The notes under the pieces were generated by a model, which was given only the letters and a program-made list of their open reading frames with translations, had not been told where the DNA came from and did not search any database. The translations under genes were made by a program, and so were the position numbers. From Ectothiorhodospiraceae bacterium BW-2 (GTDB taxonomy: Bacteria > Pseudomonadota > Gammaproteobacteria > Thiohalomonadales > Thiohalomonadaceae): a stretch of DNA of 64,000 nt. Where the stretch lies: NCBI GenBank assembly GCA_008375315.1, contig CP032507.1, positions 496,001-560,000 on the forward strand. The letters run 5' to 3'. Positions 8,536-15,513 of the stretch are shown here, piece by piece. Numbering within the stretch: position 1 is the stretch's first letter; every line of letters begins with the position of its first letter.

Positions 8536-8794
8536 GGCCTTGTTCATCTCTTCGTCAGCTCCCCTCCACCCCTCCCCGCTGGGGGAGGCGAAAAGGGAAG
8601 GCGAGGGAGTTATGCCTCATGAGGGTGACGAGACGATGAACAATACCCGGGTTTCGTAGGGGCGGGTTTGAAACCCGCCCCTACACGCCGTGGATTACTG
8701 GAAAAAAGGGTCGTCTAAAAAGCACGGTTTGAATCACACTTGGTTGGATGGGCATAATAGAAATCGCAAGGGTGACGAAACGATGAACAAGGCC
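8536..8794. mobile_element. MITE, 259 bp, in a toxin gene
   Basis: The ends are inverted: GGCCTTGTTCATCTCTTCGT (from 8536) and, read inward from 8794, GGCCTTGTTCATCGTTTCGT. Perfect 8-bp target duplications AGTTCGGG flank it (8528-8535 and 8795-8802). It has no coding capacity. A shorter family member (114 bp) is at 10844-10957, and single ends lie at 2152 and about 29118. The 8-bp duplication and GG-start ends would fit mobilisation by an ISL3- or IS1595-like transposase; none is in the window. Confidence 0.9.
8656..8684. repeat. Perfect 14-bp-arm palindrome inside the MITE
   Basis: GTAGGGGCGGGTTT (8656-8669) and AAACCCGCCCCTAC (8671-8684) form a perfect inverted repeat with one central base. 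It could fold as a very stable hairpin or be an independent REP-type insertion nested in the MITE; the shorter MITE lacks it. Confidence 0.8.
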
Positions 8795-9018
8795 AGTTCG
8801 GGCAATATTGCCATTGCTCAAATTACTCCGCACCTCCCATAGATCAGCTTCCATCTTCCTGACCAATGGCATACCCAAAGGCCAGCGAAACTGCACAAGC
8901 ATTATATCTTCGCCAATCACTTTCCTATCATCGCGTCCCATATCTTTCAACCAGTTGCGGACTGGCTCGTTACCAGAACTTGTGAGAAAAAAACTGACAG
9001 TCAAAATTGGTTCTGTGC

Positions 9019-9636
9019 TCATGTGGCAAATTGTACCATATAAGGTACATCAATAAATAGTAAATTTTCCTCTTCACTGTATATCTCTAGTAGTTGCTGT
9101 ACTACGCCATAGATGATCTCATTTGAGTATTGCCGGTAGCGTTGGCTCGCTTGGCGTACCCGTTCGATTTGGTGGCTAAACAGGTGCGACAGGTCATTGC
9201 GGGGGGCAGTGTCAATTTGGCTTAAAACGATAAGTTGTATCGTATCACTGCCCCACCGGAGTTGGTAGAGGCCGGTTGTGTTATCTGTGGTCAGGTAGTT
9301 GGCCAGTTTTTGCGGGTAGTGGTGGCTAACAGCATAGAGTCCGAAGTCGGTTTGTGGTGGCCGTTTGCCCGCTTCGTTTAGCTGTTTACGATAGCTGACA
9401 TAGTAACCTATCAGCTCTTTAATTGACCAGTCGGTGAGTGATTCGTGGTGCGATTTAAAGGTCATCAGGTTGTAACGCTGTAGCTGTGTCAGGCCATCGG
9501 GCAGGGTGGTTGCTCCCGGCCAGTCGCTCGCTTCGGTCTGTTCGATCACGACTACATCGAGAAATTGCGGCACTTTAGCCACATCAACTTCTACTTCTAC
9601 CCGGTACGGGCTGTCGTGACATTGTTGTTGTACCAT
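9019..9636 (-). CDS. Uncharacterised protein, possible PD-(D/E)XK-like family
   Basis: The 205-residue protein contains VEVEVDVAKVPQFLDVVVIE, TFKSHHESLTDWSIKELIGY, GLYAVSHHYPQKLA and RWGSDTIQLIVLSQ. I associate this pattern with uncharacterised proteins that may share the Rpn/PD-(D/E)XK fold; this is from memory and unproven. Upstream in frame there is a stop codon where the 7.7-kb fragment has CAA, so the N-terminus is probably shortened by about 20 residues. Its stop overlaps the start of the toxin gene. Partial copies of it lie at 7551-7855 and 14151-14240. Confidence 0.6.
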   Translation of the reverse strand: MVQQQCHDSPYRVEVEVDVAKVPQFLDVVVIEQTEASDWPGATTLPDGLTQLQRYNLMTFKSHHESLTDWSIKELIGYYVSYRKQLNEAGKRPPQTDFGLYAVSHHYPQKLANYLTTDNTTGLYQLRWGSDTIQLIVLSQIDTAPRNDLSHLFSHQIERVRQASQRYRQYSNEIIYGVVQQLLEIYSEEENLLFIDVPYMVQFAT

Positions 9637-9777
9637 CAGGCCAAATAGCCGGTGCCATTGGCGGCGGCGTTATGGGGTGAGTGGGAACGGGTGACGCTTC
9701 ATGGGGAAATTGCAGCGTTAAGTTTGTGGGGGTGGCAAGGGGGAGCCGGTTAGGTCAGGGGGGGGATGGTTGGGTTA

Positions 9778-9829
9778 GGAGGATGGTGAGATGGTCACAA
9801 AATTTAATTCACCTCTGACCCCTTTTATT
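9778..9829 (-). repeat. Diverged RAYT leader unit
   Basis: GGATGGTGAGATGGTCACAA followed by AATTTAATTCACCTC and TCTGACCCCTTTTATT repeats the 7864-7914 unit. It ends 8 bp before the stop codon of the higA gene at 9838. Confidence 0.75.
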
Positions 9830-9837
9830 TCCCGTGA

Positions 9838-10143
9838 TCAGGCCACCCTCAATGAGGGCACATTACTTACATCAATTTCACGTTCCGCATGCCAAGCATC
9901 ATATCCTGCCTGCAAACGCAGCCACAGAGCAGGGCCGTTACCGAACAACTTGCCTAGACGGGCGGCTATTTCAGGCGATACGGGCTTTCGTGCGGCCAAT
10001 ATGGCGTGAAGTTGCTGGCGTGATATCCCCAGCATCTTCGCCACATTGCTCTTGCTGTAATCCAAGTCATCCAGTATGTCCTGGATCACCTCACCGGGAT
10101 GCGGAGGGCAGCGGTCGTGATTCTGTTTTGCCGAAATAGCCAT
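9838..10143 (-). CDS. higA: HigA-family antitoxin
   Basis: The 101-residue protein starts MAISAKQNHDRCPPHPGEVI and has an Xre helix-turn-helix, YSKSNVAKMLGISRQQLHAI, then RKPVSPEIAARLGKLFGNGP and WLRLQAGYDAW, diagnostic of HigA/VapI. It would neutralise HigB, a ribosome-dependent mRNA endonuclease. It lies 16 bp after the higB reading frame in the same operon. As higB carries an in-frame stop, this antitoxin is probably orphaned. Confidence 0.9.
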   Translation of the reverse strand: MAISAKQNHDRCPPHPGEVIQDILDDLDYSKSNVAKMLGISRQQLHAILAARKPVSPEIAARLGKLFGNGPALWLRLQAGYDAWHAEREIDVSNVPSLRVA

Positions 10144-10159
10144 AGTATTTCCTCATCGC

Positions 10160-10435
10160 TTAATGGTACTGCTCAAAATCAACCTCGTAGGCATTGCCAC
10201 CTGTGAATTCAAAAGTGAGGCACCAAGGGCCGTTCACATGAACAGTATAGCGCTTAGGGTTGAAGCCCTACAGAATGTGAAAGTTATAGCCTGGTAAATT
10301 AATATCATCAACACCTGCAGCCTCGTTGATCACAGCCAATCGGATCAGTATCCGTTGGTGCATGCGCTTGTCGATCTTGGATTTGCCTGACTGCCATAGT
10401 GCCGCCAAGCTTTTGCACTTAAAAGTCTTGATCAT
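10160..10435 (-). pseudogene. higB: HigB-like toxin with premature TAG
   Basis: ATG 10435 opens MIKTFKCKSLAALWQSGKSK, IDKRMHQRILIRLAVINEAA and GYNFHIL, then TAG (10268-10270). The same frame continues GFNPKRYTVHVNGPWCLTFE and TGGNAYEVDFEQYH to TAA at 10160. The total is 276 nt, the normal HigB length. A single sense-to-amber change is the simplest explanation. The family's C-terminal catalytic part lies after the stop. Confidence 0.87.
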
Positions 10436-10451
10436 GGGATGAAGTATAATC

Positions 10452-10493
10452 CAACTGGTTACACATGTAAACCAGTTGATTAAATGTGTAACC
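10452..10493 (-). promoter_or_regulatory. higBA promoter with overlapping operator palindromes
   Basis: CAACTGGTT (10452-10460) faces AACCAGTTG (10470-10478). A second pair, GGTTACACAT (10458-10467) and ATGTGTAACC (10484-10493), overlaps it. On the minus strand a -35-like TTTACA and -10-like TATACT are 17 bp apart and sit in these palindromes. The -10 is only ~9 nt from the HigB ATG, so the message would be almost leaderless. This arrangement fits autorepression by HigA. Confidence 0.65.
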
Positions 10494-10642
10494 GTTGGCA
10501 GCCATCGGCAGGGTATCAATAGCCAGCATCGCGTCATTCTCTACCCATGCCAGCACTGCTTTGGCTCTCACGCCAGGCCTCTGACCCTGGCATAGTCGAT
10601 GGGTGTCCTTTATATGTCCGTTATCGTCATCACAAGTAAAGA

Positions 10643-10813
10643 TTACCTAGCGGTTATTGCCGCGTTGAATAATATGTGCCGCTACTCTGACTAAATTGAC
10701 TCTCGGTTTTCTGGGCATCGGGCGTCACTGTCGTTGAGTTAGGGGGACGGTGAAATTGTAACAAAATTTAATTCGTCTCTGACCCCTTTTATTGTATTGT
10801 GACCCCTTTTATT
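10643..10813 (-). mobile_element. RAYT 5' fragment plus leader
   Basis: Read on the minus strand it carries the RAYT leader and ~110 nt of coding sequence (MPRKPRVNLVRVAAHIIQRG frame) before breaking off near 10643. The outer end has TCTGACCCCTTTTATT and a partial repeat of it (GACCCCTTTTATT, 10801-10813). The interval 10500-10640 before it holds nothing I can name. Confidence 0.8.
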
Positions 10814-10843
10814 GCTGGATGGCTGACTTGCTTTTGTATTTAA

Positions 10844-10957
10844 GGCCTTGTTCATCGTTCCGTCAGGCTTGCGGTTTCTATTATTCCCCCCTCCAACCCC
10901 CCCCAGCGGGGGAGGGTTGGGGTGGGGGCAAAAAATGGCGAAACGATGAACAAGGCC
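10844..10957. mobile_element. MITE, 114 bp
   Basis: The ends are GGCCTTGTTCATCG (10844) and its complement CGATGAACAAGGCC (ending 10957). They are flanked by perfect 8-bp duplications GTATTTAA (10836-10843 and 10958-10965). The interior is C-rich then G-rich and could fold as a long hairpin. It is 50 bp upstream of the parD gene, so it may affect its expression. Confidence 0.9.
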
Positions 10958-11008
10958 GTATTTAATATTGAATATATTGAACACACTAAATTATTAAAGG
11001 AGGATATT

Positions 11009-11269
11009 ATGAACAGATCAGCCACCACAACGATGACCGTTCGACTCAGTGGCTCACTCCGCGACTTCGTTGCCTCGAACGTGAGCGAGCACGGTGCCTA
11101 CGAGAACGTTAGCGAATATGTACGCGACCTGATCCGGCGCGACAAAGAACGAAAGGAAACGGAAACATTTGAGCGCCTCAAAGCCGAACTGAAACACGCC
11201 TATGCAGCACCCGAAACAACCTATCACCTGCTGACCGCGGCGGAAGTGATCGCACGCAATAAAGTCTAA
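11009..11269 (+). CDS. parD: ParD-like antitoxin
   Basis: The 86-residue protein starts at ATG 11009 behind a strong AAAGGAGG site. The N-terminal ribbon-helix-helix reads TMTVRLSGSLRDFVASNVSE, with NVSEYVRDLIRRDKE, typical of ParD/CopG. ParD antitoxins neutralise ParE gyrase poisons. The ParE-like gene 6 bp downstream is cut after ~25 codons. Confidence 0.87.
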   Translation: MNRSATTTMTVRLSGSLRDFVASNVSEHGAYENVSEYVRDLIRRDKERKETETFERLKAELKHAYAAPETTYHLLTAAEVIARNKV

Positions 11270-11275
11270 CAGGTC

Positions 11276-11352
11276 ATGCCCAAAACCAGTATCCGCATTC
11301 AGGAAGCTGCGTCCTACCGGATTGACGAAATTTACCGTTATACCCGTGACCG
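11276..11352 (+). pseudogene. parE: ParE-like toxin, 5' remnant
   Basis: ATG 11276 reads MPKTSIRIQEAASYRIDEIY and RYTRDRWGT, the characteristic ParE N-terminus, then runs into unrelated sequence (TTTATT...) and stops soon after. About three quarters of the gene is missing. The break lies in a TACTTTTATT context resembling the RAYT-leader end; 11434-11466 holds more leader scraps. Confidence 0.8.
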
Positions 11353-11520
11353 TTGGGGTACTTTTATTATGATTTCCCGGGCGGGACTTTAACCCGCTAG
11401 AACGATTGTTGTTACTGCGAACGTTCTGCCCCCTTTTGACCCTTTATTCTGTCGTTGAATTAAGGGTATGTTGAGTGGATAATGGACACATGATAATTGA
11501 TAATAGACATGTTTCTTTTT

Positions 11521-12437
11521 TTAAATCAATGGGTTAGCGAGAGAGAAATTCCAGATTCCAGCGCATATTCCTAGTATTTTGCTATATAACTTGACGGAAT
11601 GAGTTCTTAATCTATCAGCTAAAGCTCTAAAACGTTTTAGCCCACCAATGCTATGTTCAACGAAAATCCTCTCAGAACCAACCATTTTATTTTCTGCTTT
11701 TTGCTCATCTGTCAATGAGCCATTTTTAGGTTTTTTATGTGGAATTTTTATTGAGTTAAAATCATAAACAGACTCAATACCAAGAAACCCTAAATCAACA
11801 TTTGCATTCATATTTTCAAACCAGTTTTCCATCGGATCAAATTCTTGCTTCATCATTGAAAAATCATGTACACTACCTGCATATGGCATACTTATATATG
11901 GGATATTTCTTCCAGAGGTTGCAATCACTAAAGCCTTTACTGTATGCCTTTTTTTTTACCTGAAAAATGTTCTTTTTGTCTATCATATTCTGATGGTCTT
12001 TGTTTCGGTTGCTCGGTTGCGTCTATGAGTATGTTTTCGATATTATTTTTCTCAAAAAACTCTTTAAATTCAGTGGGATCCTTAAATTTTCTAATTGGCA
12101 TACATTCTAACTCATTTAATGCGTGCTCCAAAACAGAGAGACCAAATGCTTGAATTTTGTGCGCATAAGATGATGATATTCCAGCCACAAAACCCAAGTT
12201 ATCATAAGTTAATCCACTCTTTAAACTGAACAGCGTAAAAAATAAAAGTTCCTCTGTGTTTTTGATACAGAATTCATCACCAATTTCAATCGTATTTTTA
12301 AGTAATTTCGATTCGATAATACTAGAGTGGCTTTTTTCGAAAGTTTCCAAAATTAAGTAAAACTGCTTTTTCTTTATGCCAGTAGCAGCAGCCCAACCTC
12401 TATCAGTATTTAACTCTGATGTGCTAAATTTCATCAT
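11521..12437 (-). CDS. IS5-type DDE transposase in two overlapping frames
   Basis: Frame 1 (11937-12437, 166 residues) holds the helix-turn-helix half, ending NILIDATEQPKQRPSEYDRQ and FSGKKKGIQ. Frame 2 (to 11521) continues VKALVIATSGRNIPYISMPY, GSVHDFSMMKQEF and SIGGLKRFRALADRLR. The join lies at nine A residues in the transcript (T run at 11949-11957). A -1 slip there gives GKKKRHTVKALV, the normal sequence for this group, so programmed frameshifting is likely. The AT-rich codon use differs from the neighbours and suggests recent entry. I could not define clean terminal repeats. Confidence 0.82.
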
Positions 12438-12544
12438 TAAAACCTTTCAAAAAATTGTTTAAAAAAATTAATTATAAACTATATGGTTTGATTGGGAAAC
12501 AACTTTAATGTTTTTGCGCCCTATGTGGAAGAGGATACCGAATT

Positions 12545-12754
12545 ATGCAAGTAACATTGGATTTACCCGATGATGTCGGGCGAGAATTGAAAGCGCTGGC
12601 GAACCCGGAATTGTTTGTTACCGACTTGATCAGAGCAGCACGGCAATCCCGCAAACCGACACAAAAACGTCCGTTAGGAGCGTTAAAAGGACGCATGAAA
12701 GTCACATTTCAAGAAAATTTCAAAATGACTGATGAAGAATTTTTGCAGTCATGA
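12545..12754 (+). CDS. vapB: VapB-like antitoxin
   Basis: The 69-residue protein starts at ATG 12545 behind GAAGAGGA. MQVTLDLPDDVGRELKALAN and a C-terminal GALKGRMKVTFQENFKMTDE are typical of small antitoxins paired with PIN toxins. Its stop overlaps the toxin ATG by 4 nt, so the pair is translationally coupled. This is one of the few pairs here in which both partners look intact. Confidence 0.82.
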   Translation: MQVTLDLPDDVGRELKALANPELFVTDLIRAARQSRKPTQKRPLGALKGRMKVTFQENFKMTDEEFLQS

Positions 12755-13152
12755 ACGGTTTTCTGCTCGATATTCATATGTTTTTGTGGTCGCTCAATGC
12801 GGAAGAAAAACTCGGTGACAAGGCCCATGAATTATTGTCCATGCCGGAAAATCCAGTATATGTCAGCAGCATAATGTTTTGGGAAATCTCATTGAAAACC
12901 GCACTGGGAAAATTAACTCTGGAAAACTATACACCGGATGAGTTACCTGCAATTGCGGAAAGCATCATGGGCTACCAAATTTTGCCGCTGGAAGCGCAAG
13001 AAGCCGCGACATTTTATCAACTACCGTTAATACACCGAGACCCCTTTGATCGGATGCTGATTTGGCAGGCGATTTCCACGAAATTGATTTTGGTAGCAAA
13101 AGAGAGTGAGTTCGGCGCATACGCGAAATATGGTTTGCAGACAGTGTGGTAG
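12751..13152 (+). CDS. vapC: PIN-domain toxin, VapC-like
   Basis: The 133-residue PIN-domain ribonuclease has an N-terminal acidic motif FLLDIHMFLWSL, the central VSSIMFWEISLKTALGK and HRDPFDRMLIWQA. VapC toxins cleave tRNA or rRNA with Mg ions held by these acidic residues. The last acidic position, usually D in a 'SxDxxF' motif, is ESEF here. It is coupled to the vapB gene before it. Confidence 0.87.
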   Translation: MNGFLLDIHMFLWSLNAEEKLGDKAHELLSMPENPVYVSSIMFWEISLKTALGKLTLENYTPDELPAIAESIMGYQILPLEAQEAATFYQLPLIHRDPFDRMLIWQAISTKLILVAKESEFGAYAKYGLQTVW

Positions 13153-13265
13153 GTTGAAAAAAGTGTGTGTCCTACAGTCAATAAATAAGGAGGATATATC
13201 AAGAAAAGCAAGTTGACGTCAGAACAATAATAGACTTATTGCATACCCACTCTGTTTACCCTCAT

Positions 13266-13436
13266 TTATTTTTCTTTAAACACATCATTCCATTGGACGT
13301 CTTCATCCTTATCATTGGCAAAGAAACATTCAATTGAAGCCATTTCCAGTGGGTCTTGCCTATCTTTAATCACCGGTTTATTAATGGAATGTATCCCTGA
13401 ATCATCGTTTATCTCTTCTGTGACAGCTTTACTCAT
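13266..13436 (-). CDS. Small acidic protein of unknown function
   Basis: A 56-residue frame from ATG 13436 (MSKAVTEEINDDSGIHSINK) ends in the acidic tail NDKDEDVQWNDVFKEK. I recognise no family. A longer start at 13463 would use RAYT leader sequence and is unlikely to be native. Size and charge would suit an antitoxin remnant, but nothing downstream is a toxin. A strong unused AAGGAGGATAT site lies on the other strand at 13188. Confidence 0.4.
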   Translation of the reverse strand: MSKAVTEEINDDSGIHSINKPVIKDRQDPLEMASIECFFANDKDEDVQWNDVFKEK

Positions 13437-13439
13437 ATC

Positions 13440-13490
13440 TGCTCTCTGGGCATGGGCTTTCACTGTCGTTGAGTTATGACCCCATTTATT
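13440..13490 (-). repeat. Short RAYT leader fragment
   Basis: CTGGGCATGGGCTTTCACTG and TCGTTGAGTTATGACCCCATTTATT carry the RAYT start-codon region joined directly to the outer end motif, as in the 2446-2531 copy. The outer end abuts the stop codon of the antitoxin gene at 13491. Confidence 0.75.
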
Positions 13491-13796
13491 TTATGAGACA
13501 ACATCAGGTTCATGCGGCCGAGCCGTTAAGTCAACACCAAGGGCTCGCGTCACGGCCAGTAGAGTCTTCAATGTCGGGTTGCCCTGCGCACTAAATGAAC
13601 GATACAACTGCTCACGAGAAAGTCCTGTTTCCCGGGCAAGATCACTCATACCTTTAGCCCGTGCCACGACTCCCATCGCCTTGGCAATATAGGCAGAATC
13701 ACCTGTTTCCAGTGCATCTGCCAGAAAAACAGCGACTGCCTCATCGTTTTCCAGTGCTTCTGCCGGATCGTAATCAAATATTTTATCGCTCATCAT
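13491..13796 (-). CDS. Addiction-module antidote protein, Xre type
   Basis: The 101-residue protein reads MSDKIFDYDPAEALENDEAV, then AYIAKAMGVVARAKGMSDLA, REQLYRSFSAQGNPTLKTLL, which is the COG3636-type antidote family with a helix-turn-helix. It follows its RelE-like toxin with a 14-nt overlap. Its TAA is the first codon beyond the RAYT leader end. Confidence 0.85.
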   Translation of the reverse strand: MMSDKIFDYDPAEALENDEAVAVFLADALETGDSAYIAKAMGVVARAKGMSDLARETGLSREQLYRSFSAQGNPTLKTLLAVTRALGVDLTARPHEPDVVS

Positions 13797-14091
13797 TCAT
13801 CCCCCACTCTTCTGCAAGGCGCTGTGCTATCTCAATATCGCGTTGCTGCGTACTCTTGTCGCCACTGCACAGTAAAATGACGATCTCGCTTCCTCGTCGC
13901 TTAAAGTAGATGCGATAGCCGGGACCATAATGAATTCGTAGTTCACTGAGACCCTGGCCGACTGGCTGAACATCCCCTGGCAAGCCATTAGCTAAACGGA
14001 ATATACGCGCTGCAATCGTCGCTTTAGCACGCTGATCCCGTAGTTTGCGTTCCCACTTACGGTAATTATCAGTCTGTTTGATTTCAAGCAT
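13783..14091 (-). CDS. RelE/HigB-like toxin (Gp49 superfamily)
   Basis: The start at 14091 (MLEIKQTDNYRKWERKLRDQ) is preferred to the ATG at 14121, because family members start here and the upstream codons lie in a palindrome. It contains ARIFRLANGLPGDVQPVGQG, LRIHYGPGYRIYFKRRG and IVILLCSGDKSTQQRDIEIA. Such toxins are mRNA endonucleases acting at the ribosome. The 102-residue protein appears intact and is paired with the 13491 antitoxin. Confidence 0.87.
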   Translation of the reverse strand: MLEIKQTDNYRKWERKLRDQRAKATIAARIFRLANGLPGDVQPVGQGLSELRIHYGPGYRIYFKRRGSEIVILLCSGDKSTQQRDIEIAQRLAEEWGMNDER

Positions 14092-14097
14092 AGGCAA

Positions 14098-14117
14098 TTG
14101 TAGTCCATAAACTACAA
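14098..14117 (-). promoter_or_regulatory. Palindromic operator before the RelE/Xre pair
   Basis: TTGTAGT (14098-14104) and ACTACAA (14111-14117) form an inverted repeat 7 bp before the toxin start. Position and symmetry fit binding of the antitoxin for autorepression. Confidence 0.55.
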
Positions 14118-14150
14118 TCATTCAATGATACCGACTCAGCCGGAGCCAAC

Positions 14151-14275
14151 AAGGTAGTGGTGGCTAACAGCATAGAGTCCGAAGTCGGTTTGTGGTGGCC
14201 GTTTGCCCGCTTCGCTCAGCTGTTTACGATAGCTGACATAGCATGTAGGTCGGGTTAGCATAGCGTAACCCGACA
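14151..14275. repeat. Fragment of the 9019-9636 gene followed by a REP-like palindrome
   Basis: 14151-14240 repeats 9318-9408 of the uncharacterised gene nearly exactly. It is followed by GTAGGTCGGGTTAGCATAGC and GTAACCCGAC, a palindrome of the GTCGGGTT...AACCCGAC type. Similar palindromes occur at 18124, 19640, 46361 and 50193. Confidence 0.75.
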
Positions 14276-14303
14276 GCGAAGTTGCAGCGCAGCCTCCCCC
14301 CCA

Positions 14304-15038
14304 CTACACGCTGCCTGATGATTTGGGCAAACCGGCTGAAGCGTTGGTTTTTCGCCATCCCGTTCGCCTCCCCCGCTTAGCTGCCTGTAATCGCGTACCG
14401 GTTAGGTGTTCTATTTCGGCAATAAACCGTTCATTACCCAGTGCCAGGCCTTTATTCGTTGCCTTTCGAATATCATCTATCAGTTGCCCGTCAATTTGAT
14501 ATTTAAACAGGTCACGATAGTTGTGTTGTCGCTCTTTATCGGTGTGACCGAGTCTGAGGTAGCTTGAATGGGGGGTTAGCATGGCTATGGTTTTACCCAA
14601 ACCATTCCCCTGATAGCTTGACCAGCTATAGTTGGCCGGGTCATCGACCATGCCGGCTCTGACCGGGTTTAGTTCTATGTAACGGTAAAGCTGCAGCAAG
14701 TAGCGCTCTTCCTGCACTAAGCAGGAGCGAAAACGCCCTTCCCATAGGGTGCCTGACCGTTTATAGCTGCGGTTAAAGTATTGGACATAGCGACGCCCCA
14801 CGGCTTGCATCATTGCGGAGAGGGCTGTAGCGCTGCCGGGGGTGCAGAGCAGGTGAACATGGTTGGTCATCAGTACCCAGCTGTGGAGTGAGACTTCGAA
14901 TTGCTTGGCATAGTCTTTTAGCCAGGTGAGATAAACCCGCATATCGTCATCACAGGCAAAGATAACCTGGCGGTTATTGCCGCGTTGAATAATGTGTGCC
15001 GCTACTCCGGCTAAATTGACTCTCGGTTTTCTGGGCAT
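14304..15038 (-). CDS. REP-associated tyrosine transposase (RAYT)
   Basis: The 244-residue protein starts MPRKPRVNLAGVAAHIIQRG. It has the HUH motif TNHVHLL (His60 and His62) and the catalytic-tyrosine region YRYIELNPVRAGMV (Tyr120 or Tyr118). RAYTs are single-strand Y1 transposases that recognise REP palindromes, and a REP-like palindrome lies just past its 3' end. It is the only complete copy; at least eight 5'-anchored fragments and one 3' remnant are scattered over 2.4-20.5 kb. Its leader ends in the hicB stop. Confidence 0.93.
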   Translation of the reverse strand: MPRKPRVNLAGVAAHIIQRGNNRQVIFACDDDMRVYLTWLKDYAKQFEVSLHSWVLMTNHVHLLCTPGSATALSAMMQAVGRRYVQYFNRSYKRSGTLWEGRFRSCLVQEERYLLQLYRYIELNPVRAGMVDDPANYSWSSYQGNGLGKTIAMLTPHSSYLRLGHTDKERQHNYRDLFKYQIDGQLIDDIRKATNKGLALGNERFIAEIEHLTGTRLQAAKRGRRTGWRKTNASAGLPKSSGSV

Positions 15039-15113
15039 GAGCTTTCACTGTCGTTGAGTTAAGGGGACGGTGAAATTGTAACAAAATTTAATTCGTCTCT
15101 GACCCCTTTTATT
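15039..15113 (-). promoter_or_regulatory. RAYT leader, reference copy
   Basis: This ~75-bp segment between the RAYT ATG and the hicB stop is the unit repeated across the island: GTCGTTGAGTTAAGGGGACG, GTGAAATTGTAACAAAATTT, AATTCGTC and TCTGACCCCTTTTATT on the forward strand. It probably holds the element's left end and promoter; TTGTTACAATTT-type A/T runs lie in the middle. Confidence 0.7.
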
Positions 15114-15504
15114 AACGCATGGCAGCCCTGGCCGCATCTGCCAGAAATCCCGAGCGCGTAGCCCCGTGCGTGCGTGCGTAGTCATCGATCTTAGCCAACA
15201 GACGACGAGGGAGAGTGATATTGATCTTCTCCGACCGACCATCATACCGCGATACATCCACATCAACTGCCGCCCACACGCCGTCTGCATAGTCTGGATT
15301 GGTGCGATGTTCAGCAATAGCTCTGGGTACAGGAACCTCGCCACCATCTTCTGTTAGCCCTTCAAGATGCAGGTCGATGGCTTCAAGAACCGAATCCAGG
15401 GCAGAATCAAAGGAGTCGCCAGATGAGAAGCAGCCAGGCAAATCAGGCACAGTCACGCCAAAGCGCACACCATCATCAGAGTGCAAAACAACCGGGAAAC
15501 GCAT
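15112..15504 (-). CDS. hicB: HicB antitoxin
   Basis: The 130-residue protein shows MRFPVVLHSDDGVRFGVTVP, DLPGCFSSGDSFDSALDSVL and a C-terminal ribbon-helix-helix (INITLPRRLLAKIDDYARTH, RSGFLADAARAAM). It would neutralise HicA and repress the operon. It lies 9 bp after hicA. Its TAA is created at the junction with the RAYT leader (TTAATAAAA), so the last codons may differ from the ancestral gene. Confidence 0.93.
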   Translation of the reverse strand: MRFPVVLHSDDGVRFGVTVPDLPGCFSSGDSFDSALDSVLEAIDLHLEGLTEDGGEVPVPRAIAEHRTNPDYADGVWAAVDVDVSRYDGRSEKINITLPRRLLAKIDDYARTHGATRSGFLADAARAAMR

Positions 15505-15513
15505 TGTAACCTC

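Larger units (their letters stand above)
8402..9022 (-). pseudogene. HigB/Gp49-like toxin gene interrupted by a MITE
   Basis: From ATG 9022 the frame reads MSTEPILTVSFFLTSSGNEP, NWLKDMGRDDRKVIGEDIML, LVRKMEADLWEVRSNLSNGN and NIAR, then enters the MITE. Beyond the MITE, 8402-8535 continues TFFTVRDGVMILLHGFIKKS and KTHQKEIDLARARKDQWFDE, then stop. Excising 8536-8794 with one AGTTCGGG copy restores GNIARTFFTVRDG in frame, a complete Gp49/HigB toxin. The gene starts within the stop of the 9019-9636 gene (ATGA overlap). Confidence 0.88.

Noticed and set aside
8681-9022. 113-residue toxin-like protein as a functional gene
   Set aside because: Its last ~38 residues are MITE sequence; the true toxin continues on the far side of the element.
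15045-15347. 100-residue frame ending in FCYNFTVPLTQRQ
   Set aside because: Out-of-frame reading of hicB running into the RAYT leader; the same ending recurs wherever the leader is read in this frame.
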